DNA of 64,000 nt from Candidatus Fermentithermobacillus carboniphilus (GCA_018208355.1 CP062796.1:2230517-2294516), one strand, 5' to 3'; positions 52,762 to 62,207 are shown, counted from the stretch's first letter. Translations and numbers: made by a program. The notes: a model not told the origin generated them from the sequence alone.

Positions 52762-54066
52762 ATGTCTAAATTCATCATTGAAGGCGGTAGAACGCTCAGA
52801 GGAGAAGTCTCCGTAAGCGGGGCTAAGAACGCGGTGCTCCCGATAATGGCAGCTTCGGTGATGGCAGATTCGCCGTGCGTCCTTCACAACGTCCCAGACC
52901 TGACGGACACGAAAATAATGGCAGAGATACTGAAGGGGCTCGGAGTCAGGGTCGATCGCATTGGGCCCGATGGGTCGTCTCTCTATATAGATCCCCGGAC
53001 CTTGAACCGTCACGTAGTCGATGAACTCTTGATGAGACAGGTGAGGTCAAGCGTGTTTCTCATGGGACCGCTTCTGGGAAAGGTAGGCAAAGTTCAGGTT
53101 TCATATCCCGGAGGATGTGACATAGGACAGAGGCCCATAGACCTTCACATAAAAGGGTTAAAGTCCCTGGGGGCGACTTTTACTGAAGAGCACGGCCAGA
53201 TAATCGCCGAACGAGACAGGTGGGAAGGGGTCGATATACATCTCGATATCCCTTCTGTGGGTGCCACGGAAAACATAATGATGGGTGCTGCTCTTGCCAA
53301 AGGCGTGACGGTCATAAGGAACGCGGCCAAAGAACCGGAGATCGTCGACCTTCAGGGATTCTTGAACTCTATGGGGGCCAGAATCAGAGGTGCCGGAACC
53401 GACGTCATCAGGGTTGAGGGTGTGACCAACCTATATGGCTGCGAATACACCATCATGCCGGATCGGATAGAAGTGGGCACTTTTATGGTGGCCGCCGTAA
53501 TAACTTCCGGAGCGATCTGGATTGAGAATGCCCTGCCGGAACACGTTCAGGCGGTAACGGCCAAGCTCAGAGAAGTCGGAGCAGAAATTACTGAGAAAGA
53601 CCGCGGGCTTTACGTGAAAGGTACGGGGCGGCCTAAGCCTACCGACGTGAAAACGCTACCTTACCCCGGATTTCCTACCGACATGCAGCCTCAGATGATG
53701 GCGCTTTTATCAATAGCCGAAGGAACTTCGGTGATCACGGAAACGATATTTGACTCCAGGTTCAAGCAAGCCGAGGAACTGGGGCGGATGGGTGCGAAAA
53801 TCCGAACCGAGGGCAGAACTGCTATAATTAAAGGTGTACCGAGACTCTCAGGAGCGATGGTGGAAGCGACCGACCTCCGGTCAGGGGCTTCTCTGGTGCT
53901 TGCGGGGCTCAGCGCAGACGGAGTCACCACCGTCAATGGTATTCACAATCTGGATAGGGGTTACGAGCGGCTTGAAGCGAAGCTTGCCTCTCTGGGAGCC
54001 AGTATTAAGAGGGTCTTGGGCGACGAACCGGTGCATGCCAGGCTCAGGGTGACGGGGATGAACTAG
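52762..54066 (+). CDS. murA: UDP-GlcNAc 1-carboxyvinyltransferase MurA
   Basis: First committed enzyme of peptidoglycan synthesis; it transfers enolpyruvate to UDP-GlcNAc and is the target of fosfomycin. The 434 residues begin MSKFIIEGGRTLRGEVSVSG. SGAKNAVLP is present, and the catalytic cysteine is Cys119 in YPGGCDIGQRP, so the enzyme should be fosfomycin-sensitive in principle. ATG 52762 lies 11 nt after GGGAGAG and fits the family start; an in-frame ATG at 52696 has no binding site. Followed by ftsQ. Confidence 0.95.
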   Translation: MSKFIIEGGRTLRGEVSVSGAKNAVLPIMAASVMADSPCVLHNVPDLTDTKIMAEILKGLGVRVDRIGPDGSSLYIDPRTLNRHVVDELLMRQVRSSVFLMGPLLGKVGKVQVSYPGGCDIGQRPIDLHIKGLKSLGATFTEEHGQIIAERDRWEGVDIHLDIPSVGATENIMMGAALAKGVTVIRNAAKEPEIVDLQGFLNSMGARIRGAGTDVIRVEGVTNLYGCEYTIMPDRIEVGTFMVAAVITSGAIWIENALPEHVQAVTAKLREVGAEITEKDRGLYVKGTGRPKPTDVKTLPYPGFPTDMQPQMMALLSIAEGTSVITETIFDSRFKQAEELGRMGAKIRTEGRTAIIKGVPRLSGAMVEATDLRSGASLVLAGLSADGVTTVNGIHNLDRGYERLEAKLASLGASIKRVLGDEPVHARLRVTGMN

Positions 54067-54107
54067 CAACGCGGAAATTTTCCTGCGAGCGGATATGGAG
54101 TGGTGCG

Positions 54108-54887
54108 GTGAAGTGGGGAGGAGGAACTTTCGGGCGGTTGGAGAAAAGGGCGGTCCGAAAGACCATGCGAAAACAGCCAGGTCGAACCTGGACCCTGGTA
54201 CTGCTTTTCGTCTTGCTTGTCGGTGCCTTTCTCTTCTTACGTTCTCCGTTTTTCGCCGTTAAGCATATCGAGGTATACGGAAACCAAAAGGTCACGACAG
54301 AGGAGATAATCGCCAGGTGCGGGCAGAAGTCCGTCAATATTTTTGCTTTCGATTTGGACAAGGCGAGGCGGTCAATAGAGGCGTCGCCCTGGATTGAAAA
54401 AGCCTCGTGTTCGAGAAAACTCCCTGATACTATTATCGTAACGGTGGTAGAAAGAAGCCCGGTGGCGTTTATCCCTATTGAAAATAAGATCTACCTTGTG
54501 GACCAAGCCGGGCGTGTTCTGGGAGAAGATGACGGGGTTCCACGGAAACTCGTGGCTTTTACCGGCGTCACCGAAAAGGTGGTTCCCGGCCAGTTCCTTG
54601 ACGATTCAAAGTATGGTTGGGGTTTTCGAGTCCTTTCGGCGCTGGGGCCTCTTGCGAAGGAGAAAATCGCTGAAGTAAATATGCAAGAAGGCGAATGTAC
54701 TCTTATACTTGATGATGGGTGCAAAGTGCTGATGGGCAAGGAAAGGAGTGATGTTCAAAAGCTAACTCTTCTTCTCGATTCGGTACTGAAAACTCTCTCG
54801 GAATCTGGAAACATAGCAGAGTATATAGACTTGCGATTTGAAAAGCAAGCAGTCAAGCTAAGATCCCCAAGCGGGGAATTGAGGTGA
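54108..54887 (+). CDS. ftsQ: Cell division protein FtsQ/DivIB
   Basis: A 259-residue bitopic protein. A basic cytosolic tail (about 1-27) precedes a span (about 28-47), then a POTRA domain with FAVKHIEVYGNQKVTTEEII, SRKLPDTIIVTVVERSP, and a FtsQ beta domain. It bridges FtsL and DivIC in the divisome. GTG 54108 is the likely start. It overlaps the DUF881 gene by 4 nt. Confidence 0.9.
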   Translation: MKWGGGTFGRLEKRAVRKTMRKQPGRTWTLVLLFVLLVGAFLFLRSPFFAVKHIEVYGNQKVTTEEIIARCGQKSVNIFAFDLDKARRSIEASPWIEKASCSRKLPDTIIVTVVERSPVAFIPIENKIYLVDQAGRVLGEDDGVPRKLVAFTGVTEKVVPGQFLDDSKYGWGFRVLSALGPLAKEKIAEVNMQEGECTLILDDGCKVLMGKERSDVQKLTLLLDSVLKTLSESGNIAEYIDLRFEKQAVKLRSPSGELR

Positions 54888-55609
54888 TTGGCGTGGGCCG
54901 TCGGGGTTCTCAGGCTGCGTTGACCATAATCTTCATATTATTTGGCTTCATGCTGGCAACACAGTTCAGGGCCCGGCCTCCAATTTCCGGAAACGTGCCG
55001 TACCAGCGTGCTGAAGAACTGTCAGTCTTGCTCAAGGCGACCGAGGAAGAAAGAGACCGGCTCCGCGAGGAAGTGAAAGTTTTAAGAGATAGGGTGGCAG
55101 AGATGATGGCCGGAGAAAACCAGGTCAAGGTCCTCCGCGATGAGCTTCTGAAGGCTCGGATTCTGGGGGGACTCGTCGACGTGAAAGGGCCTGGCGTAAC
55201 GGTCGAGATGAATGACTCTCAGGTCAAATCTTCCGGAGTACAGGACCCCAATGTATTCCTCATCCACGACGATGACGTGCTCCGGGTGGTCAACGAGCTC
55301 TTTGCCGGAGGTGCCGAAGCCGTGGCGGTGAACGGGCAGCGGCTTGTCGCCACGTCCGAGATCCGGTGTGCCGGTCCTGTGTTCATAATCAACGGCGTGA
55401 GGGTCGCCCCGCCTTTGAAGATCCAGGCCATAGGAGACCCCGTCATGCTTCAAAACGCCCTTAAGATGCGTGGCGGAGTCGTGGACAACCTCGCGCTTTT
55501 CGGGATAGAAGTTAAAATAAAGACGGAACAGGAAATAGTCGTACCTGCGTATAGTGGCTCTTTGAATTTCCGCTACGCAAAGCCTGTGAAAGATGAGGGA
55601 TCCAAGTAG
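54884..55609 (+). CDS. DUF881 family protein (YlxW/YlxX type)
   Basis: A 241-residue protein with an N-terminal membrane anchor (about 10-28), a coiled coil (about 42-95, LLKATEEERDRLREEVKVLRD) and a globular DUF881 domain with VKGPGVTVEMND, VNELFAGGAEAVAVNGQR and ALKMRGGVVDNLALFGI. Its function is unknown. It typically precedes sbp and ftsA-ftsZ in Bacillota, as here apart from the missing ftsA. Confidence 0.9.
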   Translation: MIGVGRRGSQAALTIIFILFGFMLATQFRARPPISGNVPYQRAEELSVLLKATEEERDRLREEVKVLRDRVAEMMAGENQVKVLRDELLKARILGGLVDVKGPGVTVEMNDSQVKSSGVQDPNVFLIHDDDVLRVVNELFAGGAEAVAVNGQRLVATSEIRCAGPVFIINGVRVAPPLKIQAIGDPVMLQNALKMRGGVVDNLALFGIEVKIKTEQEIVVPAYSGSLNFRYAKPVKDEGSK

Positions 55610-55987
55610 ATGTGGTATCTTGTTGCGGGACTTCTTTTCGGGGTACTCCTGGGACTTAACGTTCCGTGGAAGATTCCCTCCATCCTGGCCAGGTACCTGG
55701 CTGTGAGTCTTCTTGCGGGCATTGACACTTCACTCGGGGGACTCCGGGCAAGTCTCGAAGGTGAATTCGATACGGTAATATTCGTCAGCGGCTTCATAGG
55801 AAACACAGTGCTTGCGGCAGCCTTCGTTTATCTCGGCGATGTCCTGGGGATTGAACTGTATCTTGCAGCTGTTGTTGCTCTCGGGGTCAGGATCTTTAAC
55901 AACCTGGGAGTGATAAGACGACACTATATACGGAGTCAGACAGACAAAAAAACCGCGCTCAGAAAGGTGAGTTCCGGCGAGAGCTGA
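55610..55987 (+). CDS. sbp: Small basic protein Sbp (DUF1290)
   Basis: A 125-residue membrane protein with about three spans. The family signature [34 protein letters not shown] begins at residue 7, and [23 protein letters not shown] follows. It commonly lies just before ftsA-ftsZ; here ftsZ is next, with no ftsA between. ATG 55610 directly abuts the DUF881 stop. Role unknown. Confidence 0.9.
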   Translation: MWYLVAGLLFGVLLGLNVPWKIPSILARYLAVSLLAGIDTSLGGLRASLEGEFDTVIFVSGFIGNTVLAAAFVYLGDVLGIELYLAAVVALGVRIFNNLGVIRRHYIRSQTDKKTALRKVSSGES

Positions 55988-56046
55988 AGGTGTACCTCCG
56001 CCGCATGTTGAAAGTAACGCTGATCGGGAGAGGGGAGTTGCGTGAG

Positions 56047-57105
56047 ATGAGTGAAGAACAACCCAGATATGCCAATTTAAAGGTAGTGGGCGTGGGAGGC
56101 GGGGGGTCCAACGCGGTCAATCGCATGATCGAGGCGGGCATCAAAGGAGTGGATTTCATCTGCATCAACACGGATGCTCAGGCTCTGAACCTCTCACGAG
56201 CTCCCATAAAGCTTCAGATAGGGCAGAATTTGACGCGGGGTCTTGGGGCAGGCGCAAACCCGGAAGTCGGGCAAAAAGCGGCCGAGGAATCCCGAGAAGA
56301 AATCTTGGAGCACTTGAAAGGCGCCGACATGGTGTTTATCACTGCGGGAATGGGTGGAGGCACCGGTACCGGGGGTACTCCGGTTGTGGCCCAGGTTGCC
56401 AAAGAAGTGGGTGCGCTGACGGTAGGCGTGGTCACGAAACCCTTTTCCTTTGAAGGTAGAAGACGTATGAACGTTGCGCTTCAGGGCATAGAGAATCTGC
56501 GGGCCAATGTAGATACCCTGATAGTTATACCCAATGACAGGTTATTGCAGGTTGTCCCCAAAGAGGCAACCATACTGGACGCTTTCAGAGTCGCCGACGA
56601 TGTCCTGCGCCACGGTGTCCAGGGGATTTCTGACCTGGTCTGCGTGCCCGGCCTCATAAACCTGGATTTTGCCGACGTGAGGACGATCATGATGGATACC
56701 GGCTCGGCCCTCATGGGAATAGGCATAGGTCACGGCGAGAACAGGGCGAGGGAAGCGGCGATGCAGGCCATTGCCAGCCCGCTTCTGGAGGCAAGCATAG
56801 AAGGTGCCAAAGGAGTTCTAATGAATATCACGGGTGGGCCAGACCTGGGTCTGTTCGAGGTAAATGAAGCTGCCGAAATCGTGATGCAGGCCGCAGATCC
56901 CGACGCGAACATAATCTTCGGTGCGGTCATCAACGATGACTTGGAAGACACAGTACAGATAACCGTGATCGCAACAGGGTTTGATAACAACGTGTCGAGA
57001 AAAGTCTTGCGCCCGAAAGAAGTGCCTCTTCGGGTCGAGAATACAGAAATACTCGAGGTCCCAACTTTCCTGAGGAAGGCAAGATCGCCCGAAAAACCGC
57101 GTTAA
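56047..57105 (+). CDS. ftsZ: Cell division GTPase FtsZ
   Basis: A 352-residue tubulin homologue that forms the division ring. It has [16 protein letters not shown], the tubulin GTPase signature [13 protein letters not shown] and the T7 loop [11 protein letters not shown]. The C-terminal conserved tail EVPTFLRKA, which binds FtsA, SepF or ZapA-type partners, is intact. ATG 56047 lies about 9 nt after AGGGGAG; an open frame back to 55990 lacks a site. Spore genes begin 121 bp downstream. Confidence 0.97.
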   Translation: MSEEQPRYANLKVVGVGGGGSNAVNRMIEAGIKGVDFICINTDAQALNLSRAPIKLQIGQNLTRGLGAGANPEVGQKAAEESREEILEHLKGADMVFITAGMGGGTGTGGTPVVAQVAKEVGALTVGVVTKPFSFEGRRRMNVALQGIENLRANVDTLIVIPNDRLLQVVPKEATILDAFRVADDVLRHGVQGISDLVCVPGLINLDFADVRTIMMDTGSALMGIGIGHGENRAREAAMQAIASPLLEASIEGAKGVLMNITGGPDLGLFEVNEAAEIVMQAADPDANIIFGAVINDDLEDTVQITVIATGFDNNVSRKVLRPKEVPLRVENTEILEVPTFLRKARSPEKPR

Positions 57106-57226
57106 CAAAAGCGTCTGTTCAGAGCCAGAGGTCTACAAGGTTCGCGACGGCCATCCCGTATGATATGTACAGGAATATTCGGGAGCGTCTCTGAATATCG
57201 ATGTCCATACGGGGTGGAAGGCGCGA

Positions 57227-58117
57227 ATGGCCGGGTACATCTATGCCGACCTCTTATTCTTCGTTAACCTGAGTGTCAACTACATAATACTCCTCGCTGC
57301 TGGGAAACTGGTCTTAAGACCCGTGAATTTCGGGCGGGTCCTGGTGGCCTCCGTCTTGGGATCCTTGTACGCTGTATTCGCTATCGTCGTTCCTCTCGAA
57401 TCCTTCTTCAGTCTTCCTGCGAGGATAGCCTTTGGGCTTTTTATGGTCGCCCTTTCGTACCCTGACGCCAGAGGGATATCGTTCGTGACCCTTGCCGGTG
57501 CGTTTTACTTGTGCTCGGCCGTTGCCGCGGGAACCGCGATGGCCCTTTTGACCTTGGGAACCGCCGAATCTCTCCGCAGGGGAATACTCAGCGGAGACTA
57601 TCCCCTTGCCCACTGGTGGATGGTCGGCGTATCGCTGGTCGTGGTGAGCGTTTTTCCCTGGGTTTCACGGATTGCGGGTTTTCGGTCGGGAAAACCTCTT
57701 CCTCTCGTCGGGGTGGAACTGGTTGTGGGCGGGCGCACGATATCACTCATCGGTCTTGTGGATACCGGGAATAATCTCAGAGATCCGGTTTCGGGGCTCC
57801 CGGTTATCGTGGTTGACTGGGATTCATTAAAAGACGTCATGCCAAAAGAGGTTCAGTCTTTTTTCTTGTCGACCTGGGATTCCATATCGGTTCAGCTCTA
57901 CGACACTTCAATAAGCAGGCGTCTTCGGTTGATTCCCTATTCCAATGTATCGGGCCGTAAAGGCATCTTGCCGGGGTTTAAACCGGACCGACTAGCCCTC
58001 TGCGAGAAAAACGGCACCAAGGTGTTTAAAGAAGCCGTTGTCGGAGTATCGGAATCCAGGCTGAGCCCATCTGGGTTATACCAGGCGCTGTTACATCCGG
58101 ACCTGGTGGGGTTTTAG
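57227..58117 (+). CDS. spoIIGA: Sporulation sigma-E processing protease SpoIIGA
   Basis: A 296-residue membrane aspartic protease with five predicted N-terminal spans (about 1-150) and a cytosolic protease domain. The active-site motif is [14 protein letters not shown] with Asp179. It removes the pro-sequence of sigma-E in the mother cell once SpoIIR arrives from the forespore. ATG 57227 follows GGTGGAAGG. Directly followed by its substrate gene sigE. No clear Spo0A box was found in the 121-bp gap, so transcription may also come from ftsZ. Confidence 0.94.
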   Translation: MAGYIYADLLFFVNLSVNYIILLAAGKLVLRPVNFGRVLVASVLGSLYAVFAIVVPLESFFSLPARIAFGLFMVALSYPDARGISFVTLAGAFYLCSAVAAGTAMALLTLGTAESLRRGILSGDYPLAHWWMVGVSLVVVSVFPWVSRIAGFRSGKPLPLVGVELVVGGRTISLIGLVDTGNNLRDPVSGLPVIVVDWDSLKDVMPKEVQSFFLSTWDSISVQLYDTSISRRLRLIPYSNVSGRKGILPGFKPDRLALCEKNGTKVFKEAVVGVSESRLSPSGLYQALLHPDLVGF

Positions 58118-58148
58118 CGCGCATTTTTCACTCGGAGGAGGTGCGCCG

Positions 58149-58874
58149 TTGAGATCGTGGGCTGAAATCAGGATATTCATTGCCCTGAAATGGGCGGCGC
58201 TCTTGGAGAAGCTGGGAATATGGGGACGTATCGATTACGTGGGAGGTGCGGAAGCCCTGCCGCCGCCCCTGACGCAGGAAGAAGAGGTACTGCTGCTTTC
58301 GCGCCTGAAAGAGGGCGACAAAGACGTGAGGACCACTCTGATCGAACGTAATTTGCGGCTGGTGGTGTACATCGCTAAGAAGTTTGAGAGCACCGGGATA
58401 CCCATAGATGATCTGGTGTCCGTCGGGTCAATCGGTCTCATAAAAGCCGTGTCGACTTTTGACACAGGAAAAAACATAAAGCTTGCCACCTATGCCTCAA
58501 AGTGCATTGAGAACGAGATACTGATGTACCTCCGTCGAACTATGAAATCAAAGTCAGAGGTATCTTTCGACGAACCTCTCAACATCGACGCCGAGGGCAA
58601 CGAACTTTGCCTTTCAGACGTAAAGGGCACTCCTGAAGATACGATTTACAGCGACCTGGAGAAGGAAGACGATAAGGAAGTCTTGAGGTTGGTCTTAAGC
58701 CGGTTGCCGTGGAGGGAACGAACCATAGTTGATCTCCGGTTCGGTCTGAAAGATGGCGTCGAGAGAACCCAGAAGCAGGTTGCAGACATGCTGGGCATTT
58801 CTCAGTCATATATCTCCCGGCTTGAAAAGAAAATCATGCAAAAATTGCATAAAGATATTGTAAATTTCCAGTAG
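58149..58874 (+). CDS. sigE: RNA polymerase sporulation sigma factor sigma-E (pro-form)
   Basis: The 241-residue mother-cell sigma factor. An N-terminal pro-sequence of about 27 residues ends near [15 protein letters not shown], the region SpoIIGA cuts in B. subtilis. Region 2 has [17 protein letters not shown] and [11 protein letters not shown]. Region 4 has [25 protein letters not shown] 58149 follows GGAGGAGG. It sits between spoIIGA and sigG, as in B. subtilis. Confidence 0.97.
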   Translation: MRSWAEIRIFIALKWAALLEKLGIWGRIDYVGGAEALPPPLTQEEEVLLLSRLKEGDKDVRTTLIERNLRLVVYIAKKFESTGIPIDDLVSVGSIGLIKAVSTFDTGKNIKLATYASKCIENEILMYLRRTMKSKSEVSFDEPLNIDAEGNELCLSDVKGTPEDTIYSDLEKEDDKEVLRLVLSRLPWRERTIVDLRFGLKDGVERTQKQVADMLGISQSYISRLEKKIMQKLHKDIVNFQ

Positions 58875-58884
58875 CCAGCGTATT

Positions 58885-58969
58885 CCTGTATATCCCCTGG
58901 TATTCCCGGCAATACTTTTTGTGAGTTGATCTCCACAAAAAGTGGAAAACGGACCGGGGGGAATACAGG
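58885..58969 (+). promoter_or_regulatory. Long helix that can hide the sigG ribosome site in read-through RNA
   Basis: 58885-58901 can pair with 58953-58969: 17 positions with one A-A mismatch and two G-U pairs. The right arm contains the sigG Shine-Dalgarno GGGGGG (58956-58961). An inner perfect 10-bp hairpin pairs ACTTTTTGTG (58914-58923) with CACAAAAAGT (58934-58943). The left arm lies upstream of the predicted sigma-F start point near 58923, so only RNA reading through from sigE would contain it. Confidence 0.6.
58888..58916 (+). promoter_or_regulatory. Sigma-F-type promoter of sigG-spoIIR
   Basis: GTATA (58888-58892), a 15-bp spacer and GGCAATACT (58908-58916) match the forespore sigma-F pattern GYWTA and GGNNANANT. 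B. subtilis sigG and spoIIR are both sigma-F genes, which supports the call. Confidence 0.6.
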
Positions 58970-58971
58970 CG

Positions 58972-59745
58972 TTGAACAAAGTCGAAATCTGCGGCGTCAA
59001 TACCAGTCACCTGCCCGTACTCTCCTCCACAAAAATGAAGGAGCTTTTTATCGCCAAACAAAACGGCGATCCGGAAGCCCGCGAGAAACTGGTCAATGGC
59101 AACCTGCGACTTGTGCTCAGCGTGATCCAGCGTTTTGCCAACCGGGGGGAATATGTGGATGACCTATTTCAAGTGGGATGCATAGGTCTCATGAAGGCGA
59201 TCGACAACTTTGACCTGAACCAGAACGTCAAGTTCTCAACTTACGCAGTGCCGATGATCATCGGTGAGATTAAGCGATACCTCCGCGACAATAACCCGAT
59301 ACGCGTCTCAAGGTCGTTGCGAGACATCGCCTACAAAGCTCTTCAAGTGAGAGATTCCCTAGTTTCGAAACTTGGTAGAGAACCCAGCGTCAAGGAGATA
59401 GCCATCGAGCTCAAGGCTCCAGAGGAGGAAGTGGTCTATGCGCTCGATGCCATACAGGAACCGATCAGCCTTTTTGAGCCCGTATATCACGACGGAGGCG
59501 ATCCCATATACGTGATGGACCAGGTGAAGGACGAAAAAGGCGAGGACTCCGTGTGGGTCCAGGATATCGCCATAAATGAAGCGCTTCAGAAATTATCCGA
59601 GCGCGAACAGGCAATAATAAAAATGAGATTTTTCGAGGGCAAAACGCAGATGGAGGTTGCCCAGGAAATTGGGATATCTCAGGCTCAGGTTTCAAGGCTC
59701 GAAAAGGCCGCGCTCATCCACATGAGGCAAGAGATGGGCATCTAA
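58972..59745 (+). CDS. sigG: RNA polymerase sporulation sigma factor sigma-G
   Basis: The 257-residue late forespore sigma factor. It begins NKVEICGVNTSHLPVLSSTKM, close to known sigma-G. It has region 2 GNLRLVLSVIQRFANRGEYVDD, the region 3 start RVSRSLRDIAYKALQ and region 4 TQMEVAQEIGISQAQVSRLEKAA. TTG 58972 lies 10 nt after GGGGGG; a longer frame to GTG 58942 overlaps the hairpin. The leader can fold to hide the ribosome site. spoIIR follows after 23 bp with no terminator visible. Confidence 0.97.
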   Translation: MNKVEICGVNTSHLPVLSSTKMKELFIAKQNGDPEAREKLVNGNLRLVLSVIQRFANRGEYVDDLFQVGCIGLMKAIDNFDLNQNVKFSTYAVPMIIGEIKRYLRDNNPIRVSRSLRDIAYKALQVRDSLVSKLGREPSVKEIAIELKAPEEEVVYALDAIQEPISLFEPVYHDGGDPIYVMDQVKDEKGEDSVWVQDIAINEALQKLSEREQAIIKMRFFEGKTQMEVAQEIGISQAQVSRLEKAALIHMRQEMGI

Positions 59746-59768
59746 GACTTCATAAGGAGGTGTGGCAT

Positions 59769-60476
59769 TTGGGTGGAAAGCTGAAGAGAGGGCTGGTGGA
59801 AGCCCTGGTGCTGGCGGTGGTAGCAGGAATCATATTGTTTGCAGGCTGGGGTTTGTCGAAGTCCCATGCTGCAGAGAAATCTTACACGCCTACGAATCTG
59901 ATCCGGCTTCACATAATCGGCAACTCCGATGAAAAGGCGGACCAGGAAGTTAAACTCATGGTTCGTGATGTCATAATGACTACATTCGCAAACAAGCTTG
60001 TCGGCGTGAAAGACGCGCGGGAAGCCGAAACCGTGCTTTCAAAACTCTTACCCGAGATTGAAAGAGCGGCCTCCAATTGCCTGGAGCAGAATGGATTTGG
60101 GTACAGGGCGCGGGCGGCCATCAAGACGTTGTTCTTTCCGGATAGGATCTATGAAACCAGAGACGGGAGTACCATTGTCCTGCCCGAAGGCCGGTACAGG
60201 GCACTGCAAATCGTCCTGGGGGAAGGCAAAGGCAGGAATTGGTGGTGCGTCATGTATCCTCCTCTGTGCTACTTTGACCTTGTCAAGAAAACGGGACCCG
60301 AGGTTCCGGCATTCAAAGATGCCCGGATTGACCTCATCATTGACGAGTTGAGCACCAAGGAAGCGCATCTGGAGGTAAGGTTTTTCTTTGTGGAAGCGTT
60401 CAAGAACGGAGTCAGGTATCTTTCGGAACTTTTTCCTCCACGGTTTTCGATCAGGATGTGCCCCGGTTTACGCTGA
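59769..60476 (+). CDS. spoIIR: Stage II sporulation protein R (SpoIIR)
   Basis: A 235-residue secreted signalling protein made in the forespore. It has a signal peptide or anchor (about 10-30) and family motifs LIRLHIIGNSDEKADQEVKLMVRD, FFPDRIYETRDGSTIVLPEGRYRALQIVLGEG and GRNWWCVMYPPLCYFD. It crosses the septum space and activates SpoIIGA. TTG 59769 is 8 nt after AAGGAGG; GTG 59760 overlaps that site. Its position after sigG suggests shared sigma-F transcription. Confidence 0.94.
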   Translation: MGGKLKRGLVEALVLAVVAGIILFAGWGLSKSHAAEKSYTPTNLIRLHIIGNSDEKADQEVKLMVRDVIMTTFANKLVGVKDAREAETVLSKLLPEIERAASNCLEQNGFGYRARAAIKTLFFPDRIYETRDGSTIVLPEGRYRALQIVLGEGKGRNWWCVMYPPLCYFDLVKKTGPEVPAFKDARIDLIIDELSTKEAHLEVRFFFVEAFKNGVRYLSELFPPRFSIRMCPGLR

Positions 60477-60568
60477 AACTTCCAAAATCCTCGGGATCCT
60501 GTTATCCGCTTGATATAGTTGTGGTTACCGGCGCCTCCGTTGCCATATAATGTGACGGGGGTGGTTGC

Positions 60569-60829
60569 GTGATCCGCGCCTCCGATTTAGCAATGCGAGA
60601 AGTCATAAACACTACTGACGGGCGACGCCTCGGCAACATCGTTGACGTAGAGCTTGACCTCTCAACGGGTAAGATCCTTGCGGTCGTCGTACCCGGACAG
60701 GCCAAGGCTTTTGGGATCTTTGGCCGTGGAGACGACTACGTGATACCCTGGGAGAATATCAAGAAGATAGGCGAAGACGTGATCCTGGTCGAATTGTCCG
60801 ACCGATACATGCGCAGAAGCACCCGATAG
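60569..60829 (+). CDS. YlmC/YmxH family PRC-barrel sporulation protein
   Basis: An 86-residue PRC-barrel protein with RASDLAMREVINTTDGRRLGNIVDVELDLSTGKI and VIPWENIKKIGEDVILV. Members are common in spore-formers and often sporulation-linked; molecular role unknown. GTG 60569 follows GGGGGTGG. A CATATAAT string at 60544-60551 could be a -10 (sigma-A or sigma-E), without a clear -35. Confidence 0.88.
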   Translation: MIRASDLAMREVINTTDGRRLGNIVDVELDLSTGKILAVVVPGQAKAFGIFGRGDDYVIPWENIKKIGEDVILVELSDRYMRRSTR

Positions 60830-60944
60830 TGGCTCTGGGCCCCGTTTTCAGCCTCCGTTCTCAACCCCCGTTCCTTGACTCGTCCCACCGGTTGCAATAC
60901 TCTTTTTATAGTCCCTTTCGTTCTCCAAAAGAGGAAGATCGTTC

Positions 60945-62207
60945 TTGAAAAGAAGAAGGAAGTCGGGTCAGAAGCAGCGAAAATACGCGAGCAGGTTTGC
61001 CGCGCTGGTAATCGTAGCTTCTCTTGGCTTGCTCTTGTTCTGGCCTTATATCCGTACCGGTTTTCTCAAGGCTTTTATTCCGGTTGGACGGGGAACTCCC
61101 GGGTTTCTTGAAGAAAGAACAGCCGGTGATGCGCTGTTCACAGGTGGAGATACGCTGCTCAGGGCACCTATCGGCGGCACCATAAAGTTCTTAGTCAAAG
61201 ACGGGGACACCGTCAGGGTGGGTGACGTCATCGCCGAAATCGGAGATAAGGATGCAATTTCCGCCGTCCAGGAGAGTCTTGCCCTGGCCAGGGACAACCT
61301 CGAGAAATTCGAGGAAGGGACTCAAGGCGAGTTTTCGCGTCTGGCCCGGGAGACCCAGGCCGCATACGAGAGTGCTGTGAGAAGCTTTTTCGAATTACAG
61401 AGGGTTTTCGCCTGCGGCGATGTGAGGAGTCTTCCGGAGAAGGAAAGAGCCTTTCTCACGGAAACCAATGTACTTTCCGATAAACGCTCGAGGCTCATGG
61501 CAATAGAAAACGAAAGGGCGAGGCTCAAGGGCGAGGTTGAACTCCTTGAGAAAATAGCGTCGCAGTCAGCTGTCAGGGTCCTTGCTCCCGTTGCGGGTAC
61601 CTTTTCCTCGACCGTCACCGATGTGGAAGATAAAGTACGGGCAAATGACATTTCGCAGAAGGATGCATCCGAGTTGATGGTGCTCGCGCAAAAAGTACGA
61701 GGTTCGAGGACCTTCTCCATTCAGGACGGGCAAAAGGTGAAGCAAGGAGACCCTATCGGGAGGATCATCTCGGGCGAAAAAGTATCCTTTTTCCTGCCGG
61801 TGAAGACCGAGGAAAGACCCGATATCGGGCTCGGCAAAAGGATATTGATCGAATACGAAGATGGTTTCACGCTCAACGGGGTCGTCACCGGTATACGCGA
61901 CGGTAAACCCCCCGGTTACTCCGTGCTTTCGGGGGAGATCCAGTATGTGCCCGTTGACCGGTACACTTACGCGGCGCGGATCTCTCTTATCAGCAAGAGG
62001 TTCAACGGGATACTAGTACCCGTCGAAAGCATCCTGGAGAAAGATGGTCAAACTGGAGTCCTGGTGGTTCAAAAGACCTACGCCCGGTTTGTGCCCGTTG
62101 AAGTCCTCATGGTGAAAGGAGACCGCGCCGTGATCAAGGGGATATCTGAGACAGATGAAATCGTCCTCAAAGCCGCTAAGTTCCTTGAAGGAAGGCGCGT
62201 GAGATGA
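60945..62207 (+). CDS. HlyD-like membrane fusion (adaptor) protein
   Basis: A 420-residue protein with a basic tail and one span (about 18-38). A lipoyl-type half-motif LRAPIGGTIKFLVKDGDTVRVGDVIAEIG (about 73-101) precedes a helical hairpin (about 104-205). The second half-motif VRVLAPVAGTFSS follows, then beta-rich domains. It resembles adaptor subunits of efflux systems, but no transporter gene is adjacent. It is regularly found next to yggS and divIVA in clostridial genomes, so a division or envelope role is possible. TTG 60945 has a weak site. Confidence 0.75.
   Translation: MKRRRKSGQKQRKYASRFAALVIVASLGLLLFWPYIRTGFLKAFIPVGRGTPGFLEERTAGDALFTGGDTLLRAPIGGTIKFLVKDGDTVRVGDVIAEIGDKDAISAVQESLALARDNLEKFEEGTQGEFSRLARETQAAYESAVRSFFELQRVFACGDVRSLPEKERAFLTETNVLSDKRSRLMAIENERARLKGEVELLEKIASQSAVRVLAPVAGTFSSTVTDVEDKVRANDISQKDASELMVLAQKVRGSRTFSIQDGQKVKQGDPIGRIISGEKVSFFLPVKTEERPDIGLGKRILIEYEDGFTLNGVVTGIRDGKPPGYSVLSGEIQYVPVDRYTYAARISLISKRFNGILVPVESILEKDGQTGVLVVQKTYARFVPVEVLMVKGDRAVIKGISETDEIVLKAAKFLEGRRVR

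Noticed and set aside
57106..57226. Spo0A boxes before spoIIGA
   Set aside because: Strings such as TTCGCGA and TTCGGGA differ from the Spo0A box and are not suitably placed with a clear -10.
58914..58943. Intrinsic terminator of sigE
   Set aside because: The 10-bp hairpin is followed by GGAAAACGG and not a T run on the plus strand.
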